A stretch of 64,000 bases of DNA from Rallus limicola (taxonomy: Eukaryota; Chordata; Aves; Gruiformes; Rallidae), in NCBI GenBank assembly GCA_022605955.1, contig JAKCOZ010000010.1, positions 2,976,001 to 3,040,000 on the forward strand, in the 5' to 3' direction. Positions 41,401-56,400 of this stretch are shown in pieces; the first letter of the stretch is position 1; every line of letters begins with the position of its first letter. The translations under genes and the position numbers were made by a program. Under the pieces are notes generated by a model. It was given only the letters and a program-made list of their open reading frames with translations, searched no databases and had not been told where the DNA came from.

Positions 41401-44400
41401 ACCTAAACTAAATTTCTTAAAATACTAAGCTGCCTATGATCATCCTGTCACATTTTAAAACATAATTTTAGAGGTGTTGGCCAAAACATTGAGATCGGTC
41501 TTCAGGAATGACCATTATGGCATACTATCCAATTATGATGAAGTGGAACAAAAAACCACAAAAAAATTGAATCATTAAAAAAACATAATCAAATAAACCA
41601 GCAAGTTATGCACCATGAAACTGGAAAAGAAAATGGCATGTTTATACACACAATACATATATTAATCTATATATTGTAACAATGTTTTGCCATATGCTTT
41701 CATGGACATTTCTGAAGTAGTCTTGTAGCAGAAATACTTAAGGTCAAGCAATTCCAAGTTTACTTACTCTTTTTTGCTATTCTTAAGCTCATTTAGCATG
41801 AAAATACATTCTCAGAGTCCATTCCTCACCTAGTTCATAAGCCCACTGGGCCAATAATCACTATTTCAAGCAGCTTTGTGAAAGAGAAAATATTTTCCAA
41901 AGAAGTTGTACATGATGCATTAATAAAGAAAAAGCATTTGCATTAAGATAGATGTCTTATGGACAGAAATGTGGGGGTAGGGGAAGTGAGGGGGAAATAT
42001 GAAGTTAAGATATTTTTGAAATACAAAAGGAAAATTTATCATTATGTTTCACTAAAATAGAAGATTGAATTAAGATAAAGACCTAGACATCAAAAAATGA
42101 TGCTTACAACTCAGCATCCATATTTCTACAGTGAAATTGGCAGCGTCACACCTCTGAAACAAATTAAATATTCTAGACAAATACTCCAAAGTTTGATAAA
42201 AAAAAATCTGATAGCAGTTTTTAAAAACAAAGTATTCTTGTCAAGCCACGTGTAGGCTCCATTTCTATCTTTGGTGTCTTCAGAGCACAACACATGCACA
42301 TTCTGCCTTTGATGTGGTAGTGTCTTCTGAGCAAAAAGCAAATCTCTAGCCTATGCAGCCCATCACACCGCTATCAGTTTAATACAGAAAAACCAACATG
42401 TTATGCCCCTTCCTCTCTAAACTCAGAAGGGAGGGTCTTCAATTAGGTTTACAAGATGCTATTAATTTGAGTCTACCCGAAGCGATAGCAAGTTGAGAAG
42501 AGGAAGCTGGCTCTGCAGTATCTTGTCATAAGTTACTTTAGTCACAGCACTTTCCTAAAGGGGACTGTTCTTTGTAGCCCTTTCCTCTGTCTTAATAGAG
42601 TTTTTGGCTGTCCCTTTTACCTGCTGCCCTAGTGCACTGATTATATTTAACCCTTTCTCCTTCAACAATTTTTCTTACTATGTCAAAACCTCCTATTCTC
42701 TCACTACTTCCGTTCTCTTTTTTGCATCTCCTTTCATGACTTCTAACCCCTCTTAGATTTTTTCCCCTTTACATTTCTGTTTCTCTCTTCCTGCTCACTA
42801 CCGAGTCTCTGAAAAACAGAAGCCACACAATCAATTTTTTTGTGTTGTGGGAGTTTGTACTTTTAAAATTCATTTGTCATCATGAATGACCCTGTGCCTT
42901 GGTAGCATTCTTTGTGTTAGTTTGTGGATCACGTGCTCCAGCTGAAGGTGTGTAACAATAAAAACTCACCCCCCTCCAAAATGTACTGTTGCCATGTTTT
43001 TTCTCTGCTAGCTGTTGAACTGCCTCCCAATCCCTGAACAGTCTTCAGTGCAAGCAGCACAGAAGTGGCCAAAAAGAAAGATTCTGTTGTCAAAGTCTGA
43101 AAGTATTGCACACCATTCTGAATTTGCCAGAAAGTGATTTTATAGCTGCACTAAAAATTTAGCATAATTGTAGGAATAACCTGTATTTGTGGCCCCTACT
43201 CCCCAAAGCTCCCACTTACCTGTGTGTTTTGATGTAGTCATCCTTCAAGGGAAAGAGCTGTTCTTCAACCTTGTCCCAGCGCTCCAGGCAGCTCCACAGC
43301 CAATCCGGGTTTACAACATGAAGGTCCTTGCAGTCCTGAGCTTGCCGTACTTTTTCTGTGCCTATTATGAAGTCAAACATAACATTACAATGTCCCCAGA
43401 AACACAGAAGAGTTTTAAGTACACACTGGTTGAAGAACATCTTGTAATCAGTCCTACAGGAAAAACAAACATCTCCCCCTGTCTGATCCAACACAACCAT
43501 CATGGCTGATGAAAGCGAGACTCTGAGTAAGATACAATAATCTGTCTCAGGCTGAACAAAGGCATCGGTAACTTCCTGAAGCACTGGCACTGTGGTAGTA
43601 GTCTTATAAATTATACCATACAGAAACCCTCTACATCTCCATGTTAACTAAACAATACAGCTGTGCTTTTGCATTTCATCTCCTCCACATCTGTTTGTCA
43701 GTCTAAGCAGCAGTTACATCAATGCTGTTACAAGCCTAACATGAACTTACCACACTAACTTTATGAGCAGCCCCCTCTACAAAGAGAATGCCACTTTTTA
43801 AGTCTGTTCCTGAATCAACCTCTCCTTCCCAGAGGTGGGGGGAAGCAGATAAATGGATCATTTTGTGCCAAAGGGGAACAATGAATGTGAACTAAAGCAT
43901 AGCAGGCTAGCATGAAGTCCACAGTGCAGCACACGAGTAACAGGTGATCTCATATTCCACCCCCTAGCGAAGCCAGAACAAAAGAGAAACTCGGTAAAAC
44001 TGCTATAAGCATCTTTATTCATGCTAAGCAGCATAAAAATTGGTAAGAAAAAAGAAGCTGATAAAGGTTGAAATTAACTTTGAAGTGTGGTCTGTTCCTA
44101 GAAACAGATGACTGTCCAAATGTTTCAAGAATGTATTTCTATTTAATTGGAAAAAAAAATTTTACCAATCTTGGTATTTGTTTCAGCATTTATCAAAGAG
44201 ATCTAGGAGATGAGCCCATTCCTTATTAGGGTTGAACCTCTCATTGAATTTGGGGTATTTGGGGTTCTGCATGTGGACTTTGCAAACTCGCCAGGTATGA
44301 TCTGGGGGGTTAGTACCAGAGGAGATGATCCAGCCCATTCAGTGTCCATACTTATCTATGTTTTGTAAAAAAATCTGTCCAGGTGGGAATGGGGGAGTGT

Positions 44401-47400
44401 GGATTTCATCTACAACCGCAATCAGCATCTCTGAGTAGCTTGCTGGTATTTGTCACAAACATCTTGAGGCAATCAGGGAGGCCAGGAATAGGAAGGGTTA
44501 ATTGGGCTGGATAGATAGGTGCTTAGCATCAGGGATTTCCCAAAATCATCTCTTTCATACACTGCCTGTATGCAGGCTGCAGTCAGATAGGAGCAGCTTG
44601 TTGCAGCTTTAATTGCCAGTGGTTCCCCTCCCTCCTGGGGACCTATGCCACCTGCCCAGGGTGCAGCTCCTGCAGTCGGAGTCCTGGCGTGGTATGTATA
44701 AACACTCCTGGTCCCTAAAAGCCTTCTGCTTCTTCCTCACTTAACATAATCCAGTCTCCTCCTTCAGGAGAAACTTGCTGCACACACTCAACTTCCAATT
44801 CTCCTGACTGCTTTGAGAATTCCTCCTGTATTACTACCAGCTCTGCTGGTGACCATGGGATTGTTCACACCATAGTGTGGATTTCATCAACAACAGTGGT
44901 CTCAGTTTTAACCACAGGTCACAAAGGAGTCAATTGAGGTTCAGAATCCAAGGTTCCTTCAACCTCATCACCACTGCCAAACCAAAGATCACCATCAGCA
45001 CCCCAACTTTCATGTGGCTGCATTTTATGTAACAGTTAATTAACCTTTTCCAGCAATTGTTTAAGTTGATTATTCTCATTCATAAGTTTATCAACTCTGA
45101 TCCCTAGTGTTTTTCCTGTCTCCCTCTCAAAGGCCAGTGATAACTTTAACACCCCATTTTCTGATTTTAAAATTGCATATTCAAAAAACTAGTTTTTTGC
45201 AGGAGTTTCCTTAGCTGAGCACAAGACAAGCTGGCTCCTGACACTGCACAAATTACACCTTTACCTTTTTTCACTCTACACTTTTGCACAACCTGCCACC
45301 GCTCAATGTGTTCTACCACTTTATCGTCATTCTTCCAAAGCTTTTGAGCCTACCAGCCTTGGTAGGGGCAGATCTGTATTTCTGTGGCAGTTTATCCATG
45401 GCAATCTGGCCAACTACGCCAGATCCAAGTGATACCCCTCCAGTTTAGTCATGTTCCTTGAACTACCATTGCAGCACTTAACAAGTTGGCTACGGCTGGA
45501 TCAGTGAAAGGGCGGTTTGTTAAAGCAACAGACACCGGGCTCTTGGATCGCTGGTGATAAATTCTGTCTGCAAAGCGCTTGTAAATACCACGAACATGAG
45601 TAACAGCCTGGCTGCTGACATACAGTGACTCTACAGAGATCTGCAGCTTCCCAGGAGCCACTCGGTGTTACCGAGTGCTCAAACCTTACCCAAAGTGGGG
45701 AAGAGAGGCTCAGCCCATTGACTGATCCCAGAAGTACATGACGGTACCTCCCCTAGCATCCTTACGCTATTGTATGTCATTTTTACCTTTCAGGTGGCAC
45801 TTGAGTGCCTCCAGCCACACACCTTTACTGCAGCTGGTGTGAAGTTCTCTCCCATCACATTTAAAGGTGCAGGCTAGCAACGCTCAGAGCACATGCTCTC
45901 TGAGAGGTGGTCGCACCTGGGAGGCAAAGGGCTTTCGAGATGGAGGAGTGATTCAGTATTATAATTGTATTATAATGGACAAAGTTTACCAAAGGACAAA
46001 AAACATGCCAGGTTAGCGAGTACGCAGCTTGTCAGTTCCATTGTCCTTCAGTTCCCGTATTGCCACAGCCTGGCCATAGTGTCTCTGCTCCGCTCCACCC
46101 TCTTAGACTCAGCACACCAAGTTCCCCCCGGCTGCCCAACATGTAAGACTGCAGGCCCAGGGAACTCCCACAGAATGGATTTCTTTCATGTAGGCCACAC
46201 TCCACCCTGTAAGCTTCTTCAATGCTGTACCTATTTTTAAAATGTGAATACAAGTTTAATTTCTAAGTCACCTCTGGCAATTGTTCCACACTAAGAAGGG
46301 CCCAAACACTTAGAGATAACATAAAATCGTATAATCTGCCAATAAATCATGAAATATACAGAAGAGAAAAAACCCCCAAGGATTCTGACTCTATCTATGC
46401 TTGACACTTACACTCGGTACTTTTACACTGCACAAATACTGGTGTAGCTGGAACATGATAAAAGAACTCTCAATCTGACAGTTTGTCTCATATCAAAAAG
46501 GCCACCACTTCCTTTCGTCGTATCTCTGTCATTTATAGCATTTCATCTTATTTACACATTATTTAAAGTGCTTATCAAACCCAGTCTTAATACTGTGCTA
46601 CGTTTTTTGTTTAGAAATATGAAATAGGAGGAGACCATCAAGAACTGAAGACAGGAGTTCAATTAGCAACTGATGTGTCTCTGACAAAGAGGTAAGAACA
46701 CTAAATTCATTTGATGGCTTCAACAGGTACCTGGAGTTTTATCTTCACAATTGTCCTTTAACAACATGAGTTTACTTGTTTCAATTAAGATGAAAGTCTT
46801 CAAGTACCCACATTTCTCTACTTCATTTGAAGATGAGAAACAGTTAACAGCAAATACCTAAAGGCCTGTACACAACCTGAACTAGAATCTACTGGAGTAG
46901 ACAGCACTTGAGGATTGGCCTTACTAGTTAGTTAATTTTCTAGACTTCTGTAAATTCAGAAGACTAAAATACACAGAAAGGGCTGAAGATTATTTTCTTT
47001 ACCAGTGCTGAAGCTTCTATTTCCCTACTTTTTCTCCCCCAAACCAGAGTACAGGGACAGGGCTATTTTTTTTTCCTCTATCTGTAGATACAAATATCTT
47101 TTTTCTTGGATTTAATTAGGAAAAAAATATGTTCTGTGCACAAATACATTTCTTCTGCAGTTCAGAATTTAACAGCTATTGTGTAAAACATTTCTCCACA
47201 CTAGTGTATTTGTAATAAAACAACATTAAGAATCCAAGATAAATATAAAACAAAAAAAAAGAGTAAATATAAACCCCTTTCCAAGCCACAAGTGATTTAG
47301 AAATGCCATAATTTAAATTTTGCCACACAATAAACACAGTCCTACTCAATGAAACTAATTTTAGAACTCCAGCCACATTAAGCCTAGCACACCCTTTGCT

Positions 47401-50400
47401 GTTCAAGAGGTTTTAAGAAAAACTAAAAAGGGAAGTCTGTGCACCCCGACCATTCATACAAGATAATTTCATAGAAAGAGGCTGTTTCCCAATTAATCAT
47501 CAGTTACAAAGTAATCAGCAATCCAGTCATGCAACAGTTGCTGGAAATGAGCCACTTTACAGTGCCAGAGGGAGCTTCCACAGGAGTTATTTGTATAACC
47601 TCATGTAGGAATTTTAGAAATACCTGCAGTTACAAACAGGTAAGTATCAAACTGTATTTAATTTATACACAGGGTGCATTTTAGAGAAATTTATAAGCAG
47701 AGGTTCTGAGGGGAGAACTGTTAGAAAAAATTTAAAAATTACAAGACTTGACTTGGCCAATGCTTTAAGGTTAAAGGAGTAAAACAATGACAACATAGTA
47801 AGAACATAGAGGTAAGACTTCATCATTCTCCATGTAACAGCTGTTATCAGGTTCACAAGCATAGGAATTTCAGGTAAAAAAACCAGTAAGAGCAAGTAGT
47901 GCAGTGGAAGTTTAGGTATTTGTGCCTGGTACAAAACACTGAATCAAGTGTCAGACACAGACAGCAATACTGTCCTGCACATGACTCCAGAGCTGACTGA
48001 ATACAGCACACAACAGCAAGTGACTTCACTAGTAAGCATAGAGAACAGGTAACCAGAGTCAGTGGTGCTACAGGATAGATGGAGACAGGCTGCACTTGTA
48101 ACACCCTGAAGGAAAGCTTAGTGTAGTACATCCAGCTGCCCAACTAAAGATACTGCTGCTTGGTTTACTGCTCTTGGACTTCATCGCAGTAAATCTAAAC
48201 AAAACCACAAAACTGCACCTTTACCTCATTCTAAATCCTAAATCCGTGAAGTTATGCAAGAAGATGGCTAAGAAGATACGCTAAGGACCGAAATAAATTC
48301 TTCTAGTCAACAGGATTACAAAAGTCTTAAACATGAAAGCCAAAATGGCACTATTTTGAATTAAACTGTTACGGTTCTGAAACAGTAGCTCCAAAAGATG
48401 CAAGCCATTAACATAAAGTTGGTGACATGAAGACCAGTGCGTAACCAAACCCAGCCCCAAAGGATCAAAATCATTACCTTCCTCCCCTCTGCAAGGCCAA
48501 GGCTTTCTGTTTCCTCCCTGTTTCTATAGCACAGCTGCCTACTGCACACTCCAGCACGTTCAAAGTTGCCGGAGGTAATGATACAACAGTGGCATCTCAG
48601 GGGCTGCCTTCTATTTCTAGCCAACATCTTTCAAACCAAGATTTCGCACATATGATGACCTCATAGCAAGATTTGATGGAACACCAAACTTAACTGGGTA
48701 GGAGAAATAGCACCACAATACTTAATATCCTTATCTTCTCCTCTCCCTTTCCCCAGTGTAACTTCACTTTCTGGAAATATGTTTTTTAAGAAGAAAGAGC
48801 AGAGATGATTTTAATCTTAGCATCAAGTTTTTGATGCTAAGAGTCACTTACAGAAAAAAAAATGGTTTTCCGGACCATTATTCTCCTCTAATTGCATTAT
48901 TCTCTTCTAAACACCTTCCCCTACTTTGAATTCTAATCTAAAACCATTCCATAACATTAAATAGGCACACAAGCCTTTCACATGAAGCAGCTAGGTTTCT
49001 AATTCATTGCATCTACCCTCTGATGGATACAGCCTAAATACATGTTGGGAAAAGTTTTCAAAGCTGGGGAGCAGACCCATCAATTCTACTTGTGAACTTG
49101 CAAAGGTTGAAAATGCACCAAAAAACCATGCATCCTGTTTAGTAACAAACTGTCAATAGGAAAAGTCACCAAAAAATCAATAATGCAACAGTAAATATCT
49201 ACAGCTGTTCTCCAGGATACGGTATCAGTACAGGAGTTTACTCCCAAGAGGGAGATCTGCAGGGCAAACGGGGGAGGAGTGACCCCCACCACACATGCAT
49301 TTTAGGAAGTTTTTGCTTTGGATTAGCTCTGCCCAGTCTGCCTGCAAGTGCTCAGCTCCAATTCAATCTCTCCTGTGAGGAGCCCAGCATGTGGGATCAA
49401 GGCTGTGCCAAGACCAGCACAAGAAGAAACAGCCACCACAGCAACTCTCACAACACTATCCTGATTCCAGCACACTAAGGTCTCCATGTTCCTATGGCAG
49501 TCTGCAAACAGGTTGCCTGGCATTGCTTGGAAAAAATCTGTTCCCTGGGAATTTATTTACTTTTCAGACCATTGTTATAAATAAATTTGATTAATCATCA
49601 AATCCAGAAGCTCTTCTCCAGCAACATTAACCTCAGAAGTTGTACAGATCTCAATGTTTCATCCAAAATGAATGAAAAGTTCATGAAATGGTGATAAATG
49701 TGAAATGTGCTGTTCAGAGGCTACATCCAGAGCGCAGCTTTAAAACCTCACCATCCTTTGCCAACGAAAGCAACAGGTTCACTTGGTCAGTGCCTGAGTT
49801 TAAAGCAGTGCTTAACTGGATTTCTTTTTTTTCTTCAAAGACATGTCTGAAAATACAGTTCAGAAAAAAAATAAATCTGTGGACACATCACAGCTATATC
49901 TGGTGAAGACCTCACACCATGTCACAGGACATGCCAGCCAGATTTTATCAGCTGGCAGACAGGAGTAAGCAGTTTTTAGGTAGGTGATGATGAATAAGAG
50001 ACATAGTTCATGAAGTAATATTTTAAACAATGTGATATTTAATGATACTAAGTAAAACTTAACAAAGGCTAAGTCACCAAAAATAAAGAAATTATTCTTA
50101 TATAGCTTTCAAAGTATAGGGAAAGACAGAATTAAATAAATTTTAAAAAAGAAAAAAAATCAGGGCCTAAACTGACATTTCTGCTCTTACCTTACAAAAA
50201 TAATTTAAGTGACCCAAACAGCTTTATCTGCTCTACCAGAAAAAACTCAACTTAAAAAAAAAAAAAAAAAAAAATCGATTCTAGTATAATTTTATTTACT
50301 CGGGATGGAACGTAACAAGGTTTATGAAATAGCCTGGTAACTGTTTAGCCAAGTGTGTACGCAGCTACAACTACTCATTATTCAGTGCCATTTACTGCTG

Positions 50401-53400
50401 CTTAAAGCAAACAACAGATGTGTGAAAATCTGAAGTAAGATTCATGCAGCCCACAGGTAAGTGGAGAAGACCGGAGAGTAGCATCTTCTCAGTCACGTGG
50501 ATTTATTACAGTTGATTATACAGTGATCCTTGTCTTTTACAGTAATTCAGGTAGATAGTATTTTTCTTCCTATATAATGGGAAAAAATATCCTAATTTTC
50601 TCTGAGAATGATTGTTAATTTTTTTTTAATTTTCAGAATGCAGAGTATCTGTGTCTGTAAAGAAATGAGCTGGCTATCTGCAGGAAGAGAGACAAATATA
50701 TAAAAAAAGTCAGAGAAATTTAAATGTTTTCTTGCAGTAAGCTGACAAGAATGCTGTAAATACAATCTGCAGTAGCATTTAATGGCTGTTCAGTCCATAC
50801 ACCGAGCTGTGATGGGGTTATTTCGTAGGGGAAAGACCCATTCCGCCAAAACCTAAAAGGTACTCTGTTTCACACTGACTTCTTCCCTTTTTCTCTCCTC
50901 TGACAAATACCTTCCTGGCTTTAAACTGAAAAGCTAACAGGACTTACCCCCGCTGCTGCTCCTGCTTAAGTGTGTGCCATTTCCTGCAGCTCAGCTAATG
51001 CAAAGTAAACATGCCCCTTTACACCTTGCTTGTCTGAGACCTGACATTGCTAGTGGGGGTCACACAGAAATACTGAACTGACATAAACATTTAACTCACC
51101 TTTTTACAGCCACATTAAAGAAAGAAAAAAAAAAAAGGAGAAAAAAAGTAATGCAGCATTATCTGGTGTCTGGTCACTGACTTCTGAATAAAACTCAAGA
51201 AGTGATGTGCTTTTGCTTCCCCCTTTCACCAGCAACTGGGCATCAAGCAGCAGTTCAGATGTTTGCCAGGGGAGCCAGAGATGCAGCGTTTGCTCGGCAA
51301 ACTGGCAGTAATACAGGCTTGCAGAATTTGCTCTCCATATGGAAATCACGTTGACAGCTGAATTATCAGAAATCCAGCTGTGACAGTACACAATTTATAT
51401 CCTTAAAATCTGATTAAATTTCAGTTTCCCTCATGAAATTAGGATGATGCAACATGACTACTACCATCGAATGAGATATAACAGTCTTCAGTTAACAAAA
51501 AAAGCAAAAAACCCATCAATAAAACCAAGCCCATAAGCAATCCATGAGAATCTTACAAAAAAGGGTTATTGGAGGATACGGTTTTATTCACTTCAGTTTT
51601 CCTTATTTTACTGCCATTGTTACAGAAGTAATTACTAAGTGATGATGAATGATGACAATAGTCTTGCTCAACAAGCAGAAAAGACTGCCAAGTTACCTCT
51701 TAGAATTACTTCATGCAATTCTTTTTTTACTGAAAGCAGGACTCAGCTTCTACATACTGTGAACAAAGGTTTTTCACCCCAGCAATTAAGGAATAGTGTT
51801 ATTCTTATGATGTCTGGCTTTAATAAGCAGACAATATTTGAATATATTTTAAGTACCATGTGCAACATTGCATGACTATCGTGAAGAGTCTTGACAAAAA
51901 GTCTGAAAACATACAAGCCACCCTGAAAGTGTATTTACTTTTCCAAAGTCCTGAAAATTAATTTTAAATGTGTTCATAGAGTCGATTCATATACCGTAAA
52001 AGACACATTAGTTTAATCAAACCCTAAAATTAAAATAGTTTTTCATATTAAGAACTACGTTAGTAGATGATTCACTAAGAACGTGCCGGTAGTGAATAAT
52101 TTGCTTATTAAACTAGAATACAGGGATGTGTATGTTTATTTCTACAAACATAATCCCCCTGTCCCCCCAAACTGTACATTCCATAAAGAGGAAAAAGCAA
52201 GCCTCAACTGCTTCTCACTATGATGTGCCGTGTACCTTAAAATAATGCTGTTCAATAATTTTTCTTCTAGAGAAATGTGTATGTTTGGGGTGGGGCCTCA
52301 TTTACATTTATCCCATCAGTTTCACCACATATTTACCAAACAGTAGTCACTCACAATGTACAGCTACATTCAGAAGCCATCTAGTGCAAGCTAGACAAAG
52401 CAATTTTGAAATGAAGCACTTTAAGATTCAAAATTGGAGAAGCATTGAAGTTATACTGACAACTATTATGTTTCCAATGAAGTATGACAAGCTTATGTAA
52501 TTCTTGGCTGATAAGAGTATTGCTATTCCTGCAGTTTTGAGAGAGATACTCAGCAACTGTAGTAAAACTACAGATTCCCAATCTGATGCATCCACCGATT
52601 TTAGCATTTCCTATTTCCTATTTTGACTATTACACCTTCACAAGTCAGAATCCCAGCTAACCTCCAGCCTTTTCTGGTTTTTAGGCTGCTTTTACTACTT
52701 AGATACCTATCTACATCAAGACAATTAATACAGATTTGCTACTTCACTGATACAATTTTTATTCTGATGCTACTTGACTATGTCAATATCACAGCTGCTT
52801 CTTGCTACAGTTGGCCTTACCAACTTTATTAAAAGCTACCTGTGCTTTCTGTCACAAGAATTGTAGATGAGATAACTGGAAAGCAAGATAAACCTACACT
52901 AGCCTAGCAACTAATCAGCTTTCTTGTCAGGCTAATATATTAAAAAAATAGCAGAATAGTCAATGGCTGGTTTTAATCCATAGATTCTATAACACTACTC
53001 ATATTTAAAAGGATGGAAATTAAGAAGCTGTAAGAGTCTCCTTTTAGTCTCTCAAGTTTTTTATCACTACTTCCTCATGAGGAAGATGATTCCTGGTCAG
53101 CTGTGTAAGAAGTACCTTGCTTTGTTTCTTAAGTCACACATGCTTTAAGAAAAGTAAGCATGTCAATATTGCACTCATTTCTTTTATAGTACAAGCTGAT
53201 GAAACAAAGGTGCTTCTAATGTACTGAAAGCTTACATGAACAGCAATCAGTAAAGAAAAATCCAACTGGTGTCAGATATGCATTTCTTTGCTTGCAGCAT
53301 CTAAAGATATCCTGAATCTACCTAGACATTTCAGATGATCAAAACCCACAGTTTTACTTTTATATTTCCTGGTTTTGATTATCAGATACTACGATTCCAT

Positions 53401-56400
53401 GCAACTTCAAAAGGCCAGTGAGGGAACAGAGGATCAGGGTACACAAAAAACTGTACTAAAAGCTATCAGTGGGCTGATAGCTCCTCTATGGCATCTACCT
53501 AATGGTATGCTCCTATCAGTTATAGCTATGTAAAAACAGGGGGCTTTTAGAAATGCGTATCAGAAGTAAGACTAAGCACTCTTACATCTCCCATGACAAA
53601 GCCATACAGGCTACACACAGAGCAGGTACAGGGGATCATCAGATCCCAGTCTCCCAAGATAATTCCTTTGAATTCCATGCAAAACCACGAGAGGTGAAAT
53701 CTGAGTAACTGAAAAAGAAAACATCGCCATAGCCTTATAGCAAGAGCACTAGAAACTTTTCTCTGACTCGAATGTTAGTTTTTATTCAACATCGTCAATG
53801 GTCTGATTAAGCATCGCCAACTCTTAACCAAGAGTGAGGCATGACACATTACACAAGAGGTAATAGGTCCTCCTTTCAACAATTAAAAGCCACACTTTTT
53901 TTTTTTGCTGCTTTCTAATCAAAGCACCTTTAAAAAAGGCTTCTAAATGGTTTTAGGACAAATTTTCCCTTTAATTTCTATTATAATCTCAGCTATGTTA
54001 AAGACTGTAGGTTTTATGAATGAACTGTAACAGGGGAAAAAAGCCAATGGAAAACTCAAGTCTCATTTACCTACCTGTCCTCGCTGCAATGAGATGTGTT
54101 GCTTTGTCAGGATCATCACCACTTAGTACCAGATTCTTCACAATCTTAGCTCCAAGTGCTGTGGCATGATAGTGTTCCCGTGTTTTTTCAATGGGGAAGT
54201 TTGTTGGGTATAGTCCACTAAATATTATGGTTACATCTGCCAACACTTTACTTTTCAGTTCTGGTACTATTTTTCTGATGTCTGGAATTTCCTCAATCTC
54301 TTTTTTCAGGTATTTATCATATTTTGTGTAATAATCAGTGTGAACCCGCACAAGGATCTCTTCGAGGTATATTAAATGGTCATCATCATCTGTATCGTCT
54401 TCCTCCTCTTCCTCCTCCATACTCTGGTCTAAGGACTCACCCATTGTAATTCCAGACTGTTCACTAATCTGAGACTCTGTTTCAGCTTCTTTCTTGTCTG
54501 CACACCCATTTCCCAAGTCACAAAGGCTTTCCTGTTCACTTTCTTCTTGTGCTTCAAGATCAGTTTTCTCATGAAAATTTTCACTAGGTAGAGATTGTGT
54601 GTCCCCAGAATGGTTCACCAAACCATCCTTTTTCTCACTCACATCAGTGCAGCTCTCCTTCTGTGAGTTTTCATCCTGCAGAGATTGTTTGGATTTCTTC
54701 CAGCTTCTCTTTTCCTCATTCTCACTATCTGATACAGAAGTGGATGACTTTCTGGTATCCGCACCATCATCACTCTCACTGTCACTAGACAGTTCAAAGT
54801 CCAAGTCATTTGTTCTCTTGTCACTGGTTTGCTGCTTCTCTATCATAGTTCTATCAACTTGTTCTGAAAAAATCTGGGATTCTTTTGCACTTATCACATC
54901 ATTAGTGACCTCACTGTCCATTTTGTGATCAGTACTAACATTTAAGGAGTCCTGGGCATTCACTTTATCACAAGAGTTCATATCCCGGTCAGATGTTCCA
55001 CTGCTTACAGAAGTATTTCCATTTGCAGTGCAAGTGTCCTTTGTAACTTTGAGACCATTGCTTTGTTCTTCTACACAGGTAACACTCTTTATTTCCTCAA
55101 CATCTTTTGCTGATGTCACTGCTGAATCCAGTGCCTCTGGTTTTGTAGAGTGGTTTACTAAGACACAGAAAACCAGAAATGAGTTATATTTCCTATTTTT
55201 CATAACAAAAATATATGTTATTTTAATGGTTGAAAAGATATACACGTTTTAGTAACACAAAGATACTGTTTGAGTTTCATTTGAGACTGCTGGAATGCAA
55301 GTAAAAACTAATAGTCTCAAAGGCAAAAAATAATTTTAGGTTGTATCTTCAAATATCTGAAGGGGAGGATAATTAAAGAAACTATAGACAAACAGAAACT
55401 TGCACAGAAACAATCATCAAGAACACTGAAGTCACCCTACTTTGTGTCACCCTACTCTTCTGCATGCATGTCCCTGCCCTGCAAGTAACAATGTCAAGCA
55501 TTGCATGTCCTGCATCACAGCGGCCTGATTCAGTTTGAATCCATAACTTTTGTTTCTATATTGGTCATCTCTAGTTCAGTAAGGGAAAAAGCAATGTTAA
55601 ATTAAAAAAATAATCCTTGGCTAAACTGGAAAGAAAACAGCAATTCTTTCTAATCCATTGTTTTCCAAATATATTTACTCCCCAAATTAATACTAACATT
55701 TACGTATACCTTCTAAATCAACTATTTTTATTACAGCACTGAGCAAACCGAACCAGGTTCTTGCGTTAAATGCTAGAACATCACATTCAGTAGAAGCCAA
55801 AAATCCCACACTCACTTTGCTAGCATGATTTAAGCAGTATGTTGAGACCAGGTTAACTATTGCTCCAAAGTGGGGCACAGGGAAGGGGCCAAAAAGAAAG
55901 AGGAAGTTCAATCCCTGAGCACCTACAGAAAACAAACCTGCCTTGTTTTACAAGGAGAGGAAAGAAAAAATGCCCTCTTGTCCCTTGCATGTACTTGGAA
56001 CAATTTGGCGTATTGCCACATCAGCTCTCCAGACATAACAGCCAAAATGCTATTACCAGTGCTTTACTCTGCTGTAGAAAAGCTATCAACACCAACAGTG
56101 CAGTTTTACAGGAGCATGTGGTGAACTGCACTAGTCTAGGACTGGTCACATGAGCACAACAGCAACGCTGATAAGAGACCATCACAATGGCTTATATCAA
56201 TCACACACACTTGAAGAAGTTGTAGAAGTAGTTTAAAAAAACTACATAACTACCTTTCTTCTTCATTTGAATTTCTCTTGATCCAGGAGGTGCATTAATA
56301 TCTCCTATCCCCTGAAAGTATACGTATTTCTTCACAGTTATCAAATTGGGTGCAAACTTCCAAACATCCTCTCTGTCATCAATGATGCAAACCATGGAAT

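Larger units (their letters stand above)
43362..54074 (-). other. CTDP1: CTDP1 intron of 10713 bp (intron 8 equivalent), splits the BRCT domain
   Basis: It contains the retroviral remnant at about 44180-46030, a 21-A run at 50254-50274, a perfect 12-bp hairpin at 48815-48842 and a 9-bp hairpin at 53461-53482. The rest (about 46100-54000) shows no coding sequence or repeat that I recognise. Confidence 0.85.

Noticed and set aside
45449..45661. 70-codon minus-strand frame
   Set aside because: It lies in the probable LTR/leader of the retroviral remnant and matches no protein I recognise.
50254..50274. A-run as the tail of a processed pseudogene
   Set aside because: The preceding plus-strand sequence has no coding resemblance, polyadenylation signal context or target duplication.
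54597..54928. Plus-strand Ser/His-rich frames inside the large CTDP1 exon
   Set aside because: They are antisense to the acidic linker and reflect its low-complexity codons.
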